Part shown: in pieces, positions 46,399 to 58,104 of the stretch
Position numbering within the stretch: the first letter of the stretch is position 1
Layout: each line of letters starts with the position of its first letter
DNA from: Aurelia coerulea
Lineage: Eukaryota; Cnidaria; Scyphozoa; Semaeostomeae; Ulmaridae
Direction of reading: 5' to 3'
DNA: 64,000 nucleotides
NCBI GenBank assembly: GCA_039566865.1
Contig: CM076954.1
Location: forward strand, 9,866,001 to 9,930,000
Translations under genes and position numbers: made by a program
Notes under the pieces: model-generated
Databases searched by the model: none
What the model saw: only the letters and a program-made list of their open reading frames with translations
Told to the model about the DNA's origin: nothing

Positions 46399-48087
46399 TA
46401 TCATTTGCATCAATTTCTTTATCGTTGGATCAAAATACAAAGATCTGAAAGTAATTAGCTAATTAATTCCAACGTCAAGACTTTAAAATAGCAAACGGCA
46501 AACACATTGCATTTGATCACTGGAAAAAAGCGTTCCATGAAGCTTCAATGAAGCTTCATAATAAATTGACCAACTATCATTTTGCACTTGATAGAAGATC
46601 GAAAATGAGAAACAGTCTCGCCGAAGATGTCCTTGACCAGCGAATGTTTAATCTCATGGAAATGAGTTGAAATTATTATTTGAAAGTCCGAATCATAATC
46701 CTAATTACATCTCGGCCATTTATGATTGACGTTTTCTTTTTAGTACTTGTGCTACGTTGTTTCTAGATTTACTCAACGGTTGAAAAGTGTTTACAGCCTA
46801 CATGAAGCCAGGTCCTTAAGGACTGTGTAGTTAAAAGGAAGATTTGAATAATTCCACTAATCAACTAGCACCCCGGAACATACAAAAACTCATTTTTCGA
46901 AAGGCCTAGAGTTACTCGCAAGCGGATTTTCCGCCCATGAGAAATCGGTTACATAGTAATATATGACCATATGGGAGGGGCATTTCACTCCCAAAATATC
47001 TTGTACGCCCTTGGCAAAACCCTTTTGCTCCAAAAAAAATCGATCAAAAATCAGTAAAAATCCTTTTGTTCTGAAGAAATTTCGTACGTTTTTTCGAATA
47101 AACGAAATTCCCCGGCCAAAAAACAACATGGAAGTGAAACATGGAAGTGAAAACCTGATTCCAAAAAACCTAATGAGCAAGGGATGCAAGAAAAGAGAAA
47201 GAATTGGGGGATTTGAAATGCATCAATAATTATTCATAGAATGCAACACGTTGAGGGCGTGAATGGAAAGGTGGCCTTCCGTTATTTACCTGGGAAATAT
47301 ATTTTTTCCATTGCCTACTTTTGTAGGTGTGACCAAGGTAATCTTATGGATTGTATAGATTTGGTTTGTCATCTTAGGTCATGAAAGCTGCCTGGAAAAA
47401 TGTTGGGACTGTCTATTCAGTCTTTTTAAAGTTTGGAAATATTAGATTATGTTTCCTTAGAATTCAGAATTGTGTCCTAAAATCATGCCCCAGTGCCTTC
47501 CCAATCATGTCTTTGGCAGGGATGCTGATTTGGCTCATTTGAGAAACAGTTTCTCCAAGGGTCTGCAGGGGTGAAATGGGCAAGGCAAAAATGTGGGTAA
47601 CTTTGGTAAAATAGGTAAAACAATATTGATTGACACATTTTCTCAATTGACAACTGTACGAAACACCCTCCTTGCTGTTATGAACTTTTATTTTCAATTT
47701 CAACATTTACCGGCTCCGGCTGTCGACATCAATTTACTAATTTACCCATTTTACACAGGAAAAGGCAGGATATAATGACGATTTTCTTATCTTCAACGGA
47801 CAAAATAACCCCCAAGCTTTGCAATATTAATCCCCCAAATGGGTTCAAAAAGCACTCAAAACGCACAAACGAGCATTCCTGCTGTGTGTCTCTTAAAAAG
47901 GCAAGTCGAAATTTCGTGAAGATTCCGGTAGGGGCAATCAAGCCCCTGCCTCAAAATTAAATTAGTTGTACATACCATTTTTAACAACGGGGCTGGAGTT
48001 CATTTTGTTCGCATCGTCGTCATCTTTTGCCTCCTTCCTTTTCTGGTTAGATCTAGCTAGTCTTCGCACATGTCAGCCTTGCATTTA
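46399..48087. other. Spacer inserted in the left arm, no gene
   Basis: The right arm lacks this 1.7 kb. A minus-strand frame at 47464-47706 (80 codons) contains PLQTLGETVSQMSQISIPAK but is not recognised. Confidence 0.35.
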
Positions 48088-48493
48088 AAGCAATTCACGA
48101 TTCCCCTTATTCGCGATGCGCGCTATGCATTGTGGTTTTGGTAGTCAAACCGCACGTGGGCCTAATCAAAACAAACAGAGATCACTACGAAAAGCTCGCA
48201 AGTATGACAAAGAAACGCAATTCAAATGAACGATCTTAAGTTCTGTTTCTTCAACCTGACCCTAGTTTTTTCTAAACTCATGCACGGATACTGGGACCAA
48301 CGTGGAAGGCGGTAAGGCCGGAGAAAAATTATTTGCGAGCAGAGAAACACCACGGAGAAGTGGAAGGCGCTGACGCTAGGCCTAACTAACGTAGTCCTGG
48401 TAAAATACAGTCTGATTGGAGTGTTACTTTAAAGAACATGCCAAGGTTCTCCGAAGTACAGTTGAACGAAAAACTCATCACAACAGTTCAACC

Positions 48494-49150
48494 ATGCCTG
48501 ACAACAATGCCCAAAAAACCTACTGTAACAAGTTGCAAGGGTACAAGCTTTGGAAGGAGGGCTACGTATCAAGTGTAATGGTGAAACCAAACGTTTCTGC
48601 AGGTAACCGGGAACTTTTTTTGGTGAAGTCAAAGGTTTCTGCAGCGATGAAAAGTCAAAAGTATGATGTTTATATGCATCTTGAACACGACAATGGAGAC
48701 GCAAATCTTGCCAAATGCAGCTGCAAAGCATGACAAGGTGGTTGCCGCAAGCATGTTACTGCCACGCTTACACGCTTACACTTCCTGGATTATTGTAATC
48801 TTGGACTTATGTTCCTGAAGATGTCAGTTACACACAAGTCCTTCAGAAATGGAATGCTCCAGGAAGAAAACTAACATAGCTGTAGCTGTGAAATGTACAG
48901 AGCTTGAGTTTGAAAGGGCAGACTACTACAGAGACCAATTCAAAAAGTGCAAGAGACCAGTTGGACTGGCAGTAGAGAACTTTACTTTGCCACTCCTCTT
49001 TTTGCAAGAGAAACAATGTCATATGATTACAATAGTCCAGGACTGTGTACAGTACGACAGCAATGTGCTTGCAACAACCACCCTATTAAAATCTACCTCT
49101 GCAGTTCCATGTTCAAGTTGCACATACACATATTTTTCATAAGAAACTAA
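48494..49150 (+). pseudogene. SWIM zinc-finger / YqaJ-like gene relic
   Basis: From ATG 48494 the frame reads KLQGYKLWKEGYVSSVMVKP, LFLVKSKVSAAMKSQKYDVY and AKCSCKA before TGA at 48731-48733. The same phase then continues QGGCRKHVTATL, which is the second half of a CxCx(n)CxH SWIM finger with Arg at one expected Cys. A shift follows, giving VPEDVSYTQVLQKWNAPG. Later frames contain TELEFERADYYRDQF and ATPLFARE. This order (SWIM finger, VP...LQ.W, FE.AD) is that of SWIM/YqaJ-type nuclease-like proteins common in invertebrate genomes. The nuclease core is not present. A second, inverted copy of the N-terminal half lies at 49503-49687 in the other arm. Confidence 0.5.
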
Positions 49151-49500
49151 GGTCCGAGGCTGGTAGGCATTTTCTTAATTTTTTGGCCCATTTTGCTGCC
49201 AATAAGTTCTTACGTTTTTCTTATGTTTTTAATGGCAGAAGGGTAGACTTAATTAAGTTTTGGCAAGAGGGCTTCCAAATTACTTAGTAAGATCTCAAAA
49301 CAAGTAAATAACATCATTCGCACTCAAAATAATGTCAAAACGGTTGCTATAACCGTACAGTGTCAAAACATTTTTGAGTGGGCTAGGAAATTAAAACTGC
49401 AAATGACAAAATTTTCTTAGCTTTTTAAATTCAGGTAGGGTTGTTTCTTAACTTTCGAAAAATCGAACCTATTGTTTCTTATAAGCGGTTTCTTATAAGA
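49130..49500 (+). repeat. Dispersed direct repeat, copy 1
   Basis: Same order and orientation as 56015-56380: TTTTTCATAAGAAACTAA, AATTACTTAGTAAGATCTC, GTACAGTGTCAAAACATTTT, AATTCAGGTAGGGTTGTTTC. About 370 bases; internal TTTCTTATAAG words are frequent. It lies between the SWIM relic and the right arm. Confidence 0.7.
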
Positions 49501-50765
49501 AAATAAATGTAAACATCATACTTCTGACTTTCACCGCTGCAGAAACCTTTGACTTCACCAAAAATAGTTCCCGGTTACCTGCAGCAACGTTTGGTTTCAC
49601 CATTACACTTGATATGTAGCCCTCCTTCCAAAGCGTGTACCCTTGCAACTTGTTACGGTAGACTTTTTGGGCATTGTTGTCAGGCATGGTTGAACTGTTG
49701 TGATGAGTTTTTCGTTCAACTGTACTTCGGAGAACCTTGGCATGTTCTTTAAAGTAACACTCCAGTCAGACTGTATTTTACCAGGACTTGTACGTTAGTT
49801 AGGCCTAGCATCAGTGCCTTCCGCTTCTCCGTGGTGTTTCTCTGCTCGCAAATAATTTTTCTCCGGCCTTACCGCCTTAAACGTTGGTCCCAGTATCCGT
49901 GCATGAGTTTAGAAATATCCTTAGGGTCAGGTTGAAGAAACAGAACTTGAGATCGCTCATTTGAATTGCGTTTCGTTGACATACTTGCGAGCTTTTCGTA
50001 ATGATCTCTGTTTGTTTTGATTAGGCCCACGTGCGGTTTGACTACCAAAACCACAATGCATTGCGCGCATCGCGGATAAGGGGAATCGTGAATTTCATTT
50101 TCCCGCCAGATTCGCAAAGGTGGTGAAACCCTGGTTTACACTGGTTTCCACGGTGATGGGCCAGTTCCCAGCACCTCTGCTGCGGTGCCAAGGCCACTGT
50201 TTAGAGTATGACGCTGTGCAGGAGTGGCACGGCTATTTTCTCCATCATCAAGAGAATCGTACCGAGCATCCCATTTTGGTTTTGTGTGGAACACAAGAAA
50301 AGGGATTGTCCAATTGAAAGCGCTGGCTACACAGAGGAATGCTGTGCGAACATTTTGAGACCAACTGCCGGGTGGATACTGACTGACGAGCTGAACTGGG
50401 TGGGGTTTGATAAAGACGATGGAGCCTGAAGTGGCCTAGCTTCCTTCTCCTCACCCAGAGACTGGGACCTAGTTATTGAGGTGGCGGCTTACTTATTTTG
50501 ATTCTATACAATTCATTATTTTGATTCTATGCAATAATATTTAGTTTTCCCCATCAACTGTGCATGGAGGAGAATATCATGCGAAAAACTGTGCATAGCT
50601 TGGCTTGGCTAAGAGGCATGGAGTTGTTCTCAAAAAGTATGAATAATCTCACCCCATGTATGCAAAGGAGACAATCCCATTACTTCATCACTTTATAAGT
50701 CGAGATACTCCCTGGGCAACTGGGATGTTATGGGGGTAAATAAGGGCAAGAACAGAACAATTTTA

Positions 50766-51225
50766 ATTCAGAGTCTATTCTAACTGCATGCCAAATTGAA
50801 ATAAACTTGTTCGGTCCTTAACGACTGTTTTCCAGCTTTTCGGAGAGCTTTGCAAACTGTGCATTGAAGCAAGGTAAAAACAACTATTGAATTGAAATAA
50901 TGGTGGTCATGTGGCGGACACGTATGTTTACCATTTTATACCCCATTCACACTGGCACATAAAACCAGCTTTGCCTATACCAGGTTAAATTTCAACCAAT
51001 CAAATGCATTTGATATGTTCAATAGACCATTTGCCAAATAGGAAAAAAGGATTGAGGCGAGCGCGGCCAATTCCGACAGCCCTAGTAACAGTCGGAAATT
51101 CGGGGAATCCTCTCCACTTCAGAATATCTTATTCGATGTGTTTCCCATGATCGATTTGTAGAGTAGGGCACATAAGCATGAGTGGTAGGAGACCGCTGTG
51201 TTAGCCTAAACATTGCAATCGCCAA
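50766..51225. other. No gene recognised
   Basis: Spacer between two inverted-repeat complexes. Confidence 0.4.
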
Positions 51226-51332
51226 GAAACATATTTATTAAAACTTAACTCTTTCGGATTTATTGCGTTCGGCCTAATAATCTGACCTCTTGCGGGCGCC
51301 GGCGTATTGCATTGATCCTACGCATGCGCATT

Positions 51333-51861
51333 GATTGTGTGCCTCGGAATGAGTTACTGGCAAGTCTCCAACGCTACACAGTGATCCAGATCAGAGAAAT
51401 CATGGAATAAATAGGAAAAAACAAAGTTTTAGAAAGTTGCAACTTTTAATATCCTCGATGAAAAGGGGGTGTCAAGGGTCAACGCAAAGCAAATATTTTC
51501 GAAATCGGACCACTGGTTCCGTCACAATGATTTTTCGAAGTTTGGAGAAATGACATGTTGTTGTTTATCATAGCACTTCCGGCATAATTTGTTATTTTAG
51601 CTTAACTTTAAACTTTCATAGCTCCGCTCATGATTGCCCGATTTTTACAAACTTAGTTTCATTTGAAAAATGATTATCTACTTGTACATCACATGTAACT
51701 TGTTTTCAACAAAAGCACATTAAAGCATGGGTAACCGGACACACATTATGCTTAGTAGTTTTTGAGAATTTCGTGACGAAATAGCTACTCAATAGTAAAA
51801 ACAAAAAATTCAAGTGATATCGAGTGTTAGCTATAAACATGTAAAATACTACAAGGTCTTG
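51333..51861. other. No gene recognised
   Basis: Non-coding stretch between the outer and inner inverted repeats. Confidence 0.4.
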
Positions 51862-52172
51862 GGAACATCTCTGCCACAGGGTTCGTTCCAGATCGTTTTA
51901 GTTTTTTTTCAACAATTTTTTGAAAACTGTTACCAAAAGTCCACATCTGCAAGCTAAGCTTAAAAGAATTAATGTGGAATCCTTCATTTTCAAAATTTGT
52001 CCACATCTATAGAAGCAACCATTTGTACAAACAGGGCAATTAATTCTTTTGGAGTAATGCAAAACAACAGTCTATTTTTTCCAAATAATTGCATGAACTT
52101 TCAAACCTTGCTTCCTTATAGTTGAGCATTTACCCCTCTGAGCAACTAACAATATAGGCAATCTGCCACAGC

Positions 52173-52514
52173 TCAAAATGTATGAAATTGTGTCAAAAAC
52201 CAAGCATTAACTAGTTTTATTTTGTTCATCGATACTACATAAAGATAATTACATCTCTGGCTTTTTTTGGTATCTGTTGTGTGCACTTCGACATAAGGAC
52301 AGTGCTTTCTTAAGAAATTTTGCTTAGCCTTAGCTACAAAGAAGCTGATATGATCAGAATCGGATTCTTTGGTGGAGTCTTTGCTTGTATTGAAATTTGC
52401 TTAACCCTGCAGCCAGGTACACTTCCACGGTTTCTTCTGTTCCTTTTTCTGGTCTTCTAAACCGCTTTCAGACCAAACTGAAATATGGGCTTCATCAACA
52501 TAAATCATTCAAAG
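52173..52514 (-). pseudogene. Uncharacterised protein-like relic
   Basis: Two minus-strand frames with one shift near 52398. The upstream one reads MIYVDEAHISVWSESGLEDQ and ends in a Trp/Lys-rich tail. The downstream one reads DHISFFVAKAKQNFLRKHCP, YVEVHTTDTKKSQRCNYLYV and stops at 52173-52175. The residue pattern looks protein-like rather than random (few rare residues, amphipathic blocks), but I cannot name the family. It may be part of the composite element's own gene, cut by the LINE insertion at about 52515. Confidence 0.3.
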
Positions 52515-52515
52515 C

Positions 52516-54837
52516 ATGTTCCCATATGTCTCTCGAGAACCTAAAAATTCAGCCCTTAGGGATGAACTTTCCATAAAAAAGAAAGATTTCAAAAAAACAA
52601 TCAAAACAAAAAAGCTAAACCAAAAACAACAGCTTTTGCAACAAATGCAAGTTTGTCGGAATGATCCTAAAAAGTTTTGGAAGTTATTAGATACTTTTAA
52701 GAATGGCAGTTCACAAAAAAATGATTATGTTGCATCTATAGAGCCTCAAAGATGGATTAACATGTTTAAGTCCTTACTGTACAACCCAGATGTACAAGAC
52801 ATTGACGAAATGATAAATTACCCAGACCACGTCGATGATTTAATGATGTGTGAGATAACACTAAACGAGCTCCAAGAGGCAACTAAAAAGTTAAAAAAAG
52901 GGAAGTCATCTGGTATAGATCAAATACTGAACGAAATGATAATTTGTAGTATAGATAGATATCCTGGAACATTCCTTGACTTATTCAACAATCTACTCAA
53001 CAACGGAATATTTCCTTCGTGCTGGACAAAGAGCATGATCATTCCATTGCACAAAAAAGGCAATAAAACTTCGGAGAAAAACTACAGGGGAATTGCATTG
53101 CTTTCGTGTCTTGGGAAGTTCTTTAACATCATAATCAATGAACGGTTGACTTCGTTTGCTATCTCAAATGAAATTATTAAACCAGAACAACTTGGTTTTG
53201 TTAAAGGTAATAGAACATCCGATAATCTGTTTATCTTAAACTCCATCGTGTCTAGCTATTGCAATCATAAAGGAAAAAAGTTATTTGCAGCATTCGTAGA
53301 CTTCGAAAAGGCGTACGATAAGGTCTAAAGAAAGTTACTGCTTAGAAAACTATATGATAGGGGGATAAGGGGGAAGGTTTTTAACGTTATCAAAGACATG
53401 TACAAAAATGACCAGACGTGCATCAGAATTGCTGATAAGAGAACCGAGTTCTTTGAGGTAAACCAAGGGGTCAAGCAAGGCTGTATCCTTAGTCCCTGCT
53501 TATTTAACATATTCCTCAGTGATTTACCTTCAATCTTTAATCAAGTTGAAAGTAGGCCAGCAAAATTAGATGATACTGTCATTGGATCGTTATTCTGGGC
53601 GGATGACTTGGTGATTATCTCCGAAAGTAAAGAAGGTTTACAACACTCGTTAGATAAGTTGGAACATTATTGCACTATTAATGAGATGAGAGTCAACGTG
53701 AGTAAAACTAAGTGTATGGTATTTAACAAAGGTGGAAGAATGATACATAGCACTAAACTCCGTTTCGGTAATGAAGAACTAGAAACTGTTAGGAATTTTA
53801 GCTACTTGGGTTTCTTAATTACCCCGTCCATGAATATTAAGGAAATATTGAAAGATCTATACAGGCGTGGTCTAAAAGCTTATTTCAAGATGAAGAATTG
53901 TCTTGGAGAAACATTTAAACAGCAAATAGAAGTAACTTTGAATCTTTTCGACAGCCTCGTTAAACCTATTTTACTGTATGGTGTTGATTTTTGGGGTTGT
54001 TTTAAGATAGCGTTCAACGACCAAAACCCTATAGAAAAGCTCAATCTTAAACTGTGTAAAGATATTTTAGGAGTTAAAAAAACAACGTCAAATATTGGGT
54101 CTAGATGTGAACTAGGCAGACAACAGCTGTTTATCGTGGGTTTCAAATCTACTGCAAAGAACTGGATACGTCTTGCAAAGGGGCAAATCAACAGCATTCT
54201 TCGAAAAGTATACATTTTAAACAGGGGTATCCAGTTGCCTTGGACAACTTATATGAAAGAAATCTTGTTCAAACATGGGTTAGGATATATCTGGGAATCC
54301 CAGTTCCTGCAAAACCAATTCTTAAACAACCGTTTAGTGAACCAAATTGTAACGAGAATCAATGATTGCAATAACCAGAGGACATTAGCAGCCTTGAAGA
54401 AACAGCCAAAAATGCGCACATATTGCACCTTTAAGACACAAGTCATGATTGAAAATTACTTGCTTAACGTCAAAGATTTGAAAACACGCATTGCTGTCAG
54501 CAAGTTTAGACTCTCCGACCATCGTCTAGAGATAGAGACTGGCAGGTATCATCGGCCTAAAAAGAACGTAGATGATCGCCTGTGCTCTGTATGTAACGAA
54601 GTTGAAAGTGAAATACACTGTCTTGTGACATGTAAAATAAACAAAGAAGATAGGGCAAAGCTTTTTAATGCTACCTTTCAACGAAAACCATCTTTCAGAT
54701 TCATGGATGATAAACAGCGATTTGAATTTTTAATGCAAACAAATGATAAACAGCTGTCAACTATAATACCAAAGTTTATTGAAAAATGTTTAGATAATGT
54801 GGACAGGGTGAAACAAACATTATTAGATCCGAAATAG
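52516..54837 (+). pseudogene. LINE reverse transcriptase with one in-frame stop
   Basis: A 774-codon frame is broken only by TAA at 53326-53328. Part 1 (270 codons) has ELQEATKKLKKGKSSGIDQI, SMIIPLHKKGNKTSEKNYRG, PEQLGFVKGNRTSDNLFIL and FAAFVDFEKAYDKV (motif A). The frame continues in phase as RKLLLRKLYDRGIRGKVF. Part 2 has NQGVKQGCILSPCLFNIFLS (motif B) and FWADDLVIISESKEGL (motif C, with Trp where Phe or Tyr is usual). It then has VSKTKCMVFNKGG, FSYLGFLIT, KPILLYGVDFWG, and a C-terminal zinc-like CSVCNEVESEIHCLVTC. The 5' endonuclease is missing. The clade was not determined. With no frameshift in 2.3 kb it is the best-preserved LINE frame in the window. Confidence 0.8.
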
Positions 54838-54995
54838 CTTTATTTGACTGCGTATTTTTAGTTTTCGTTTTGTGTTGCTGTTCTTATATTAGTAATAGTT
54901 TCTGTTTTGTTTATTCTTGTAATAGCTGTAATTAGGCATACAAATGTATTTTTGTGTTAGGCTATTACAAGAAAGAAAAATTCTGAAAAAATTCT
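54838..54995 (+). other. 3' untranslated tail of the LINE
   Basis: Contains AATAGCTGTAATTAGGC and, about 30 bases later, TTAGGCTATTAC, which can pair. It resembles the hairpin tails at 13143 and 39010. It is followed by AAATTCTGAA repeats. Confidence 0.45.
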
Positions 54996-55183
54996 GAATT
55001 CATATGTGAAAAAGCATCGGATGGGTGGATGGGTGGATGGGTAAAGTGGAGGTAAAGATGCAGCTTCACATTATAGCAGTAATGCTTAAGTGTTTCAAGA
55101 TACGAAAATGTATCATTTTAGAAAAGTGTTCTATGTCTTTATTCTGCTAAAAACCAATACATTCATTAAGCTGGCCATGGACA

Positions 55184-55369
55184 ATGCTAAAAAATCCTTC
55201 CATTCATAACTTGAACTCAACGGTTAAATTTGAAGGTTTTCGCTACACAACTAAAAGGTGTATTACTTGCACCGAACTAATGCAATTAACCTCTTTTAGT
55301 GTCAATCAAAGGCTTAAATGTCATAAAAATCATGCTTTCAAGTGTGGTCTTTTATGCAACGGACGCTAA
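55184..55369 (+). pseudogene. Possible Cys-rich linker of a GIY-YIG retroelement protein
   Basis: This 61-codon frame includes VKFEGFRYTTKRCITCTEL, LTSFSVN and HKNHAFKCG. The arrangement GF...KRCxxC...F...C resembles the linker before the GIY-YIG domain in Penelope-like proteins (compare CNGRRCQICPMM...STF...YDCNS in the copy at 16583). It stops before any nuclease motif. Weak. Confidence 0.25.
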
Positions 55370-55612
55370 CAAATAAAATAGAATTTTACGGATTTGATAC
55401 CTATTTTATGGAAACAATAGGCCATCGCTTCTTATTTTTAGATGGTTCCGAGTACGTGGAGAACATTGGTAAACAGAAAAGAGAGCCAGATATCGCACGC
55501 TAATTCTTTTTCTAACTCAGCTTGCAGATGTGGACTTTTGGTAACAGTTTTCAAAAAATTGTTGAAAAAAAACTAAAACGATCTGGAACGAACCCTTTGG
55601 CAGAAATGTTCT

Positions 55613-56014
55613 AGTGGAACAGTTAGGGTTTGAAACCCATATTTAGGGATTCAGGGATTATAGGTTTTGATTAGGGGTTCAAGGTTCAAAGCCATCCTTA
55701 TAGGCAGCATGTGTACCCATTGCTCCATATATGTTACCTCCCCCCTCCCCCCTCCCGAGTATGAAGTCTTCAGTCCACTGCAAGGATCATGGACTTTTGT
55801 AGACTATTTTTGTCAACAATCAGATAATTTTCAATGATGTTTTGTCCAAAACCAGATTTTTATAGAAGTCTGTTCTCCAAAATAAAATGGCAAAGAAACT
55901 TGTAAGAAACTCTTGAGTACTCAAAATCTGATAAGAAACTTTCAGTACTGGCCAAAATTCTTATTTTCTTACAAAAAATATGATAGTCAAAGTGGGGCTG
56001 GATTACACATATCT
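55613..56014. other. No gene recognised
   Basis: Non-coding, with a C-rich run near 55740-55757. Confidence 0.4.
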
Positions 56015-56380
56015 TTTTCATAAGAAACTAATGCCCAGGGTTGGTATGCAGTTTCTTAAATTTTTGGGCCATTTTGCTACAAAAAGTTTCTTTACGTGCT
56101 TCTTATATTTTTAATGCTGGAAAGGTACAGTCAATTTTGTTTTGTTCAAAGGGTTTCTAAATTACTTGGTAAGATCTCAAAAACAAGTAAATAATAATTT
56201 GCACTTAAAATAATGTCCAAAACAGCTGCCATAACTGTACAGTGTCAAAACATTTTTGAGTGTGAAAGGAAAATTAAAACTGCAAATTACAAAATTTTCT
56301 TAGCTTTTTGAATTCAGGTAGGGTTGTTTCTTAACTCTTGAAAAATTGAGCCTACCATTTCTTATAAAAAAATACGTGCA
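56015..56380 (+). repeat. Dispersed direct repeat, copy 2
   Basis: About 370 bases matching 49130-49500 with scattered substitutions (TTTTTCATAAGAAACTAA, GTACAGTGTCAAAACATTTT). Confidence 0.7.
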
Positions 56381-57140
56381 GTGAATTTGCTAGTAACCTT
56401 CGTGAACAGAGAAGTCAAGAAACTTTTGCTCTCTATATAAACCTCAGCCTACCATTGATTTTACCCAGTGTCCTGGAAGCCATTAATTCACCAGTCAGGT
56501 TTTCATCAAGAATATACAGCCTAGATACATCATGGACATGGTGGTGTTGTAGTAGATGATAAACATATCTTCAATGAATTTCAGTCACAAGGTAATAAAT
56601 GAGAGGCCCGATTCAAATATCAAAACGGTTGCAGCAGAAACTGGCTGAACTTGCCTCCAAGCTCATATATGTGTACCAAGTTGAGCACTGTATGATTTAA
56701 GACATTTGTCTATGATAACCTGAACTAAATGCATTACTTTCGATAAGTATAACATCAAGGAAAGCTGCAAGCATTTTGCCATCAAGATCATCAAAGGCCG
56801 GCCTAAGTCGCACTGAAGAAAATATGACTTACTGTTAAAATATGACAGAAATTCTCTCTCTAGAGCCAGTTTCTCGTCATTGCTAGTATCCTTCTTTCCT
56901 CTTATATGGTTTTGATGTTGTTCTTTCCCCTTTCCTGTTCACAGCAAGCTGAAATAGCAGGCTTCTCTTTGCAATGTCTCCTAATATCCAGTAGGTCCCA
57001 TACAAATGTTTATGCTCCTTGGGACCTTCCAATATGGCGGCGGTCAAAAATCGCGGGCTTCAAAATCAGTCCGGGGCGAACAATAGGTTGCTCGATCCAG
57101 TCTTTTTTTAGATCAGTGGCGCTAACGCGATCCGAGCAAT
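56381..57140. other. No gene recognised
   Basis: Spacer; no repeat or reading frame of note before the outer inverted repeat. Confidence 0.4.
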
Positions 57141-57248
57141 AAATGCGCATGCGTAGGATCAATGCAATACGCCCGCGCCCGCAAGAGGTCAGAATATTAG
57201 GCCGAACGCAATGAATGCGAAAGAGTAAGTTTTAATAAATATGTTTCA

Positions 57249-58104
57249 TTTTTTTTTTTCATTTTAAATTATTTATACACAATATCCCTTCAGCATAATA
57301 AAACTACAAAAAACATACAATGCAATTAATCAATATATTTATATAAACAAAAAGAAAAACATCGAAGGCTAAAGATTATATTGCTGTTCTCCCAAGGAGT
57401 TGTGTTTCAAATTGCTTTCAGCTCATCAAATGTATTTTTAGTTGTTTTTTGAATCGGCACAAGGTAGGTAGTTCCCTGATATTTAAAGGGATTTCATTCC
57501 AGACCTTAAGAGCTGAATAGGAAAATCCTTTTTTGGCATACTCCGCGTGTTATAACTGGAGTATTGGGATCTTTGCTGAAATTTGTTCCAGAGATTTTCC
57601 GGGCTGAGTCTGTTCATGATCTTATAGGCCATAACTGCACGATCAAACGTGACAAGTTGTCCAACCTGAAGGAAATTATTCCACCATTCATCTTTTGTCC
57701 TGGACGTATCGATCATGGAAATGGCTCTGTTTTGAAGACGTTGAAGGGACTCCTTTCTTGAATTAGAGAGGCTACCCCAGATTACATCTGCATATCGCAT
57801 GTGACTTTCTACAAGAGCACGATATACATTGCTTAACTGAGATTGTGGGAGGATGTTCTTCAATTTTTTTTGAAGATGCGAGACCTCCGCGAACTTTCCC
57901 TTTGACAGTTTTGAATTGTTCTTCCCAGTTAAGCCCTTCGTCTATAATGACTCCAAGTGATTTGGTGTTTTTCACTCGTTTTATATCTGAACCATTCAGT
58001 CTCAATGTATCGTGTATCTCCACTTTATTAGTTTTACGAGGGTGCCCAATTACCATATACTCTGTTTTTTGTGGATTGGCACTTAATTTATTTATCCGCA
58101 TCCA
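57249..58104 (-). pseudogene. LINE RT C-terminal region, 5'-truncated
   Basis: Minus strand from 58104: WMRINKLSANPQKTEYMVIG, NTKSLGVIIDEGLNWEEQF, then frameshifts, then VYRALVESHMRYADVIWGSL, LQRLQNRAISMI and DRAVMAYKIMNRLSPENLW. A final ALKVWNEIPLNIRELPTL and FKKQLKIHL end at TGA 57418-57420. This is the region after the catalytic YADD in CR1/jockey-like LINEs. The 3' end (T-rich on the plus strand) abuts the composite's right terminus at 57248. The 5' break coincides with the first base of the split-repeat retroelement. Confidence 0.7.

Larger units (their letters stand above)
43845..50765. mobile_element. Nested inverted-repeat complex around a SWIM/YqaJ-like gene
   Basis: Three collinear inverted pairs share one axis near 49.1 kb on the right arm: 43845-43966 with 50636-50765, 45992-46398 with 50131-50500, and 48088-48672 with 49503-50098. 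The right arm is nearly continuous (49503-50765). The left arm is stretched by about 2.0 kb (43967-45991) and 1.7 kb (46399-48087) of unrelated sequence. The simplest reading is an element or palindrome with arms of about 1.2 kb whose left arm later gained insertions. Alternatively, separate repeats happen to be nested. Confidence 0.55.
51226..57248. mobile_element. Composite with inverted ends, enclosing a LINE
   Basis: The outer pair is 51226-51332 with 57141-57248 (GAAACATATTTATTAAAACT, TGCGTTCGGCCTAAT, CCTACGCATGCGCAT). The inner pair is 51862-51960 with 55517-55612 (GGTTCGTTCCAGATCG, AAAACTGTTACCAAAAGTCC). The right arm additionally contains the dispersed repeat 56015-56380. The enclosed LINE (52516-54995) has its own 3' end and probably inserted later. 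No complete transposase is visible. Confidence 0.5.

Noticed and set aside
48429..48731. 100-codon minus-strand frame opposite the SWIM relic, and its counterpart at 49549-49752
   Set aside because: Antisense shadows of the duplicated 5' half of the SWIM/YqaJ-like gene in the two inverted arms.
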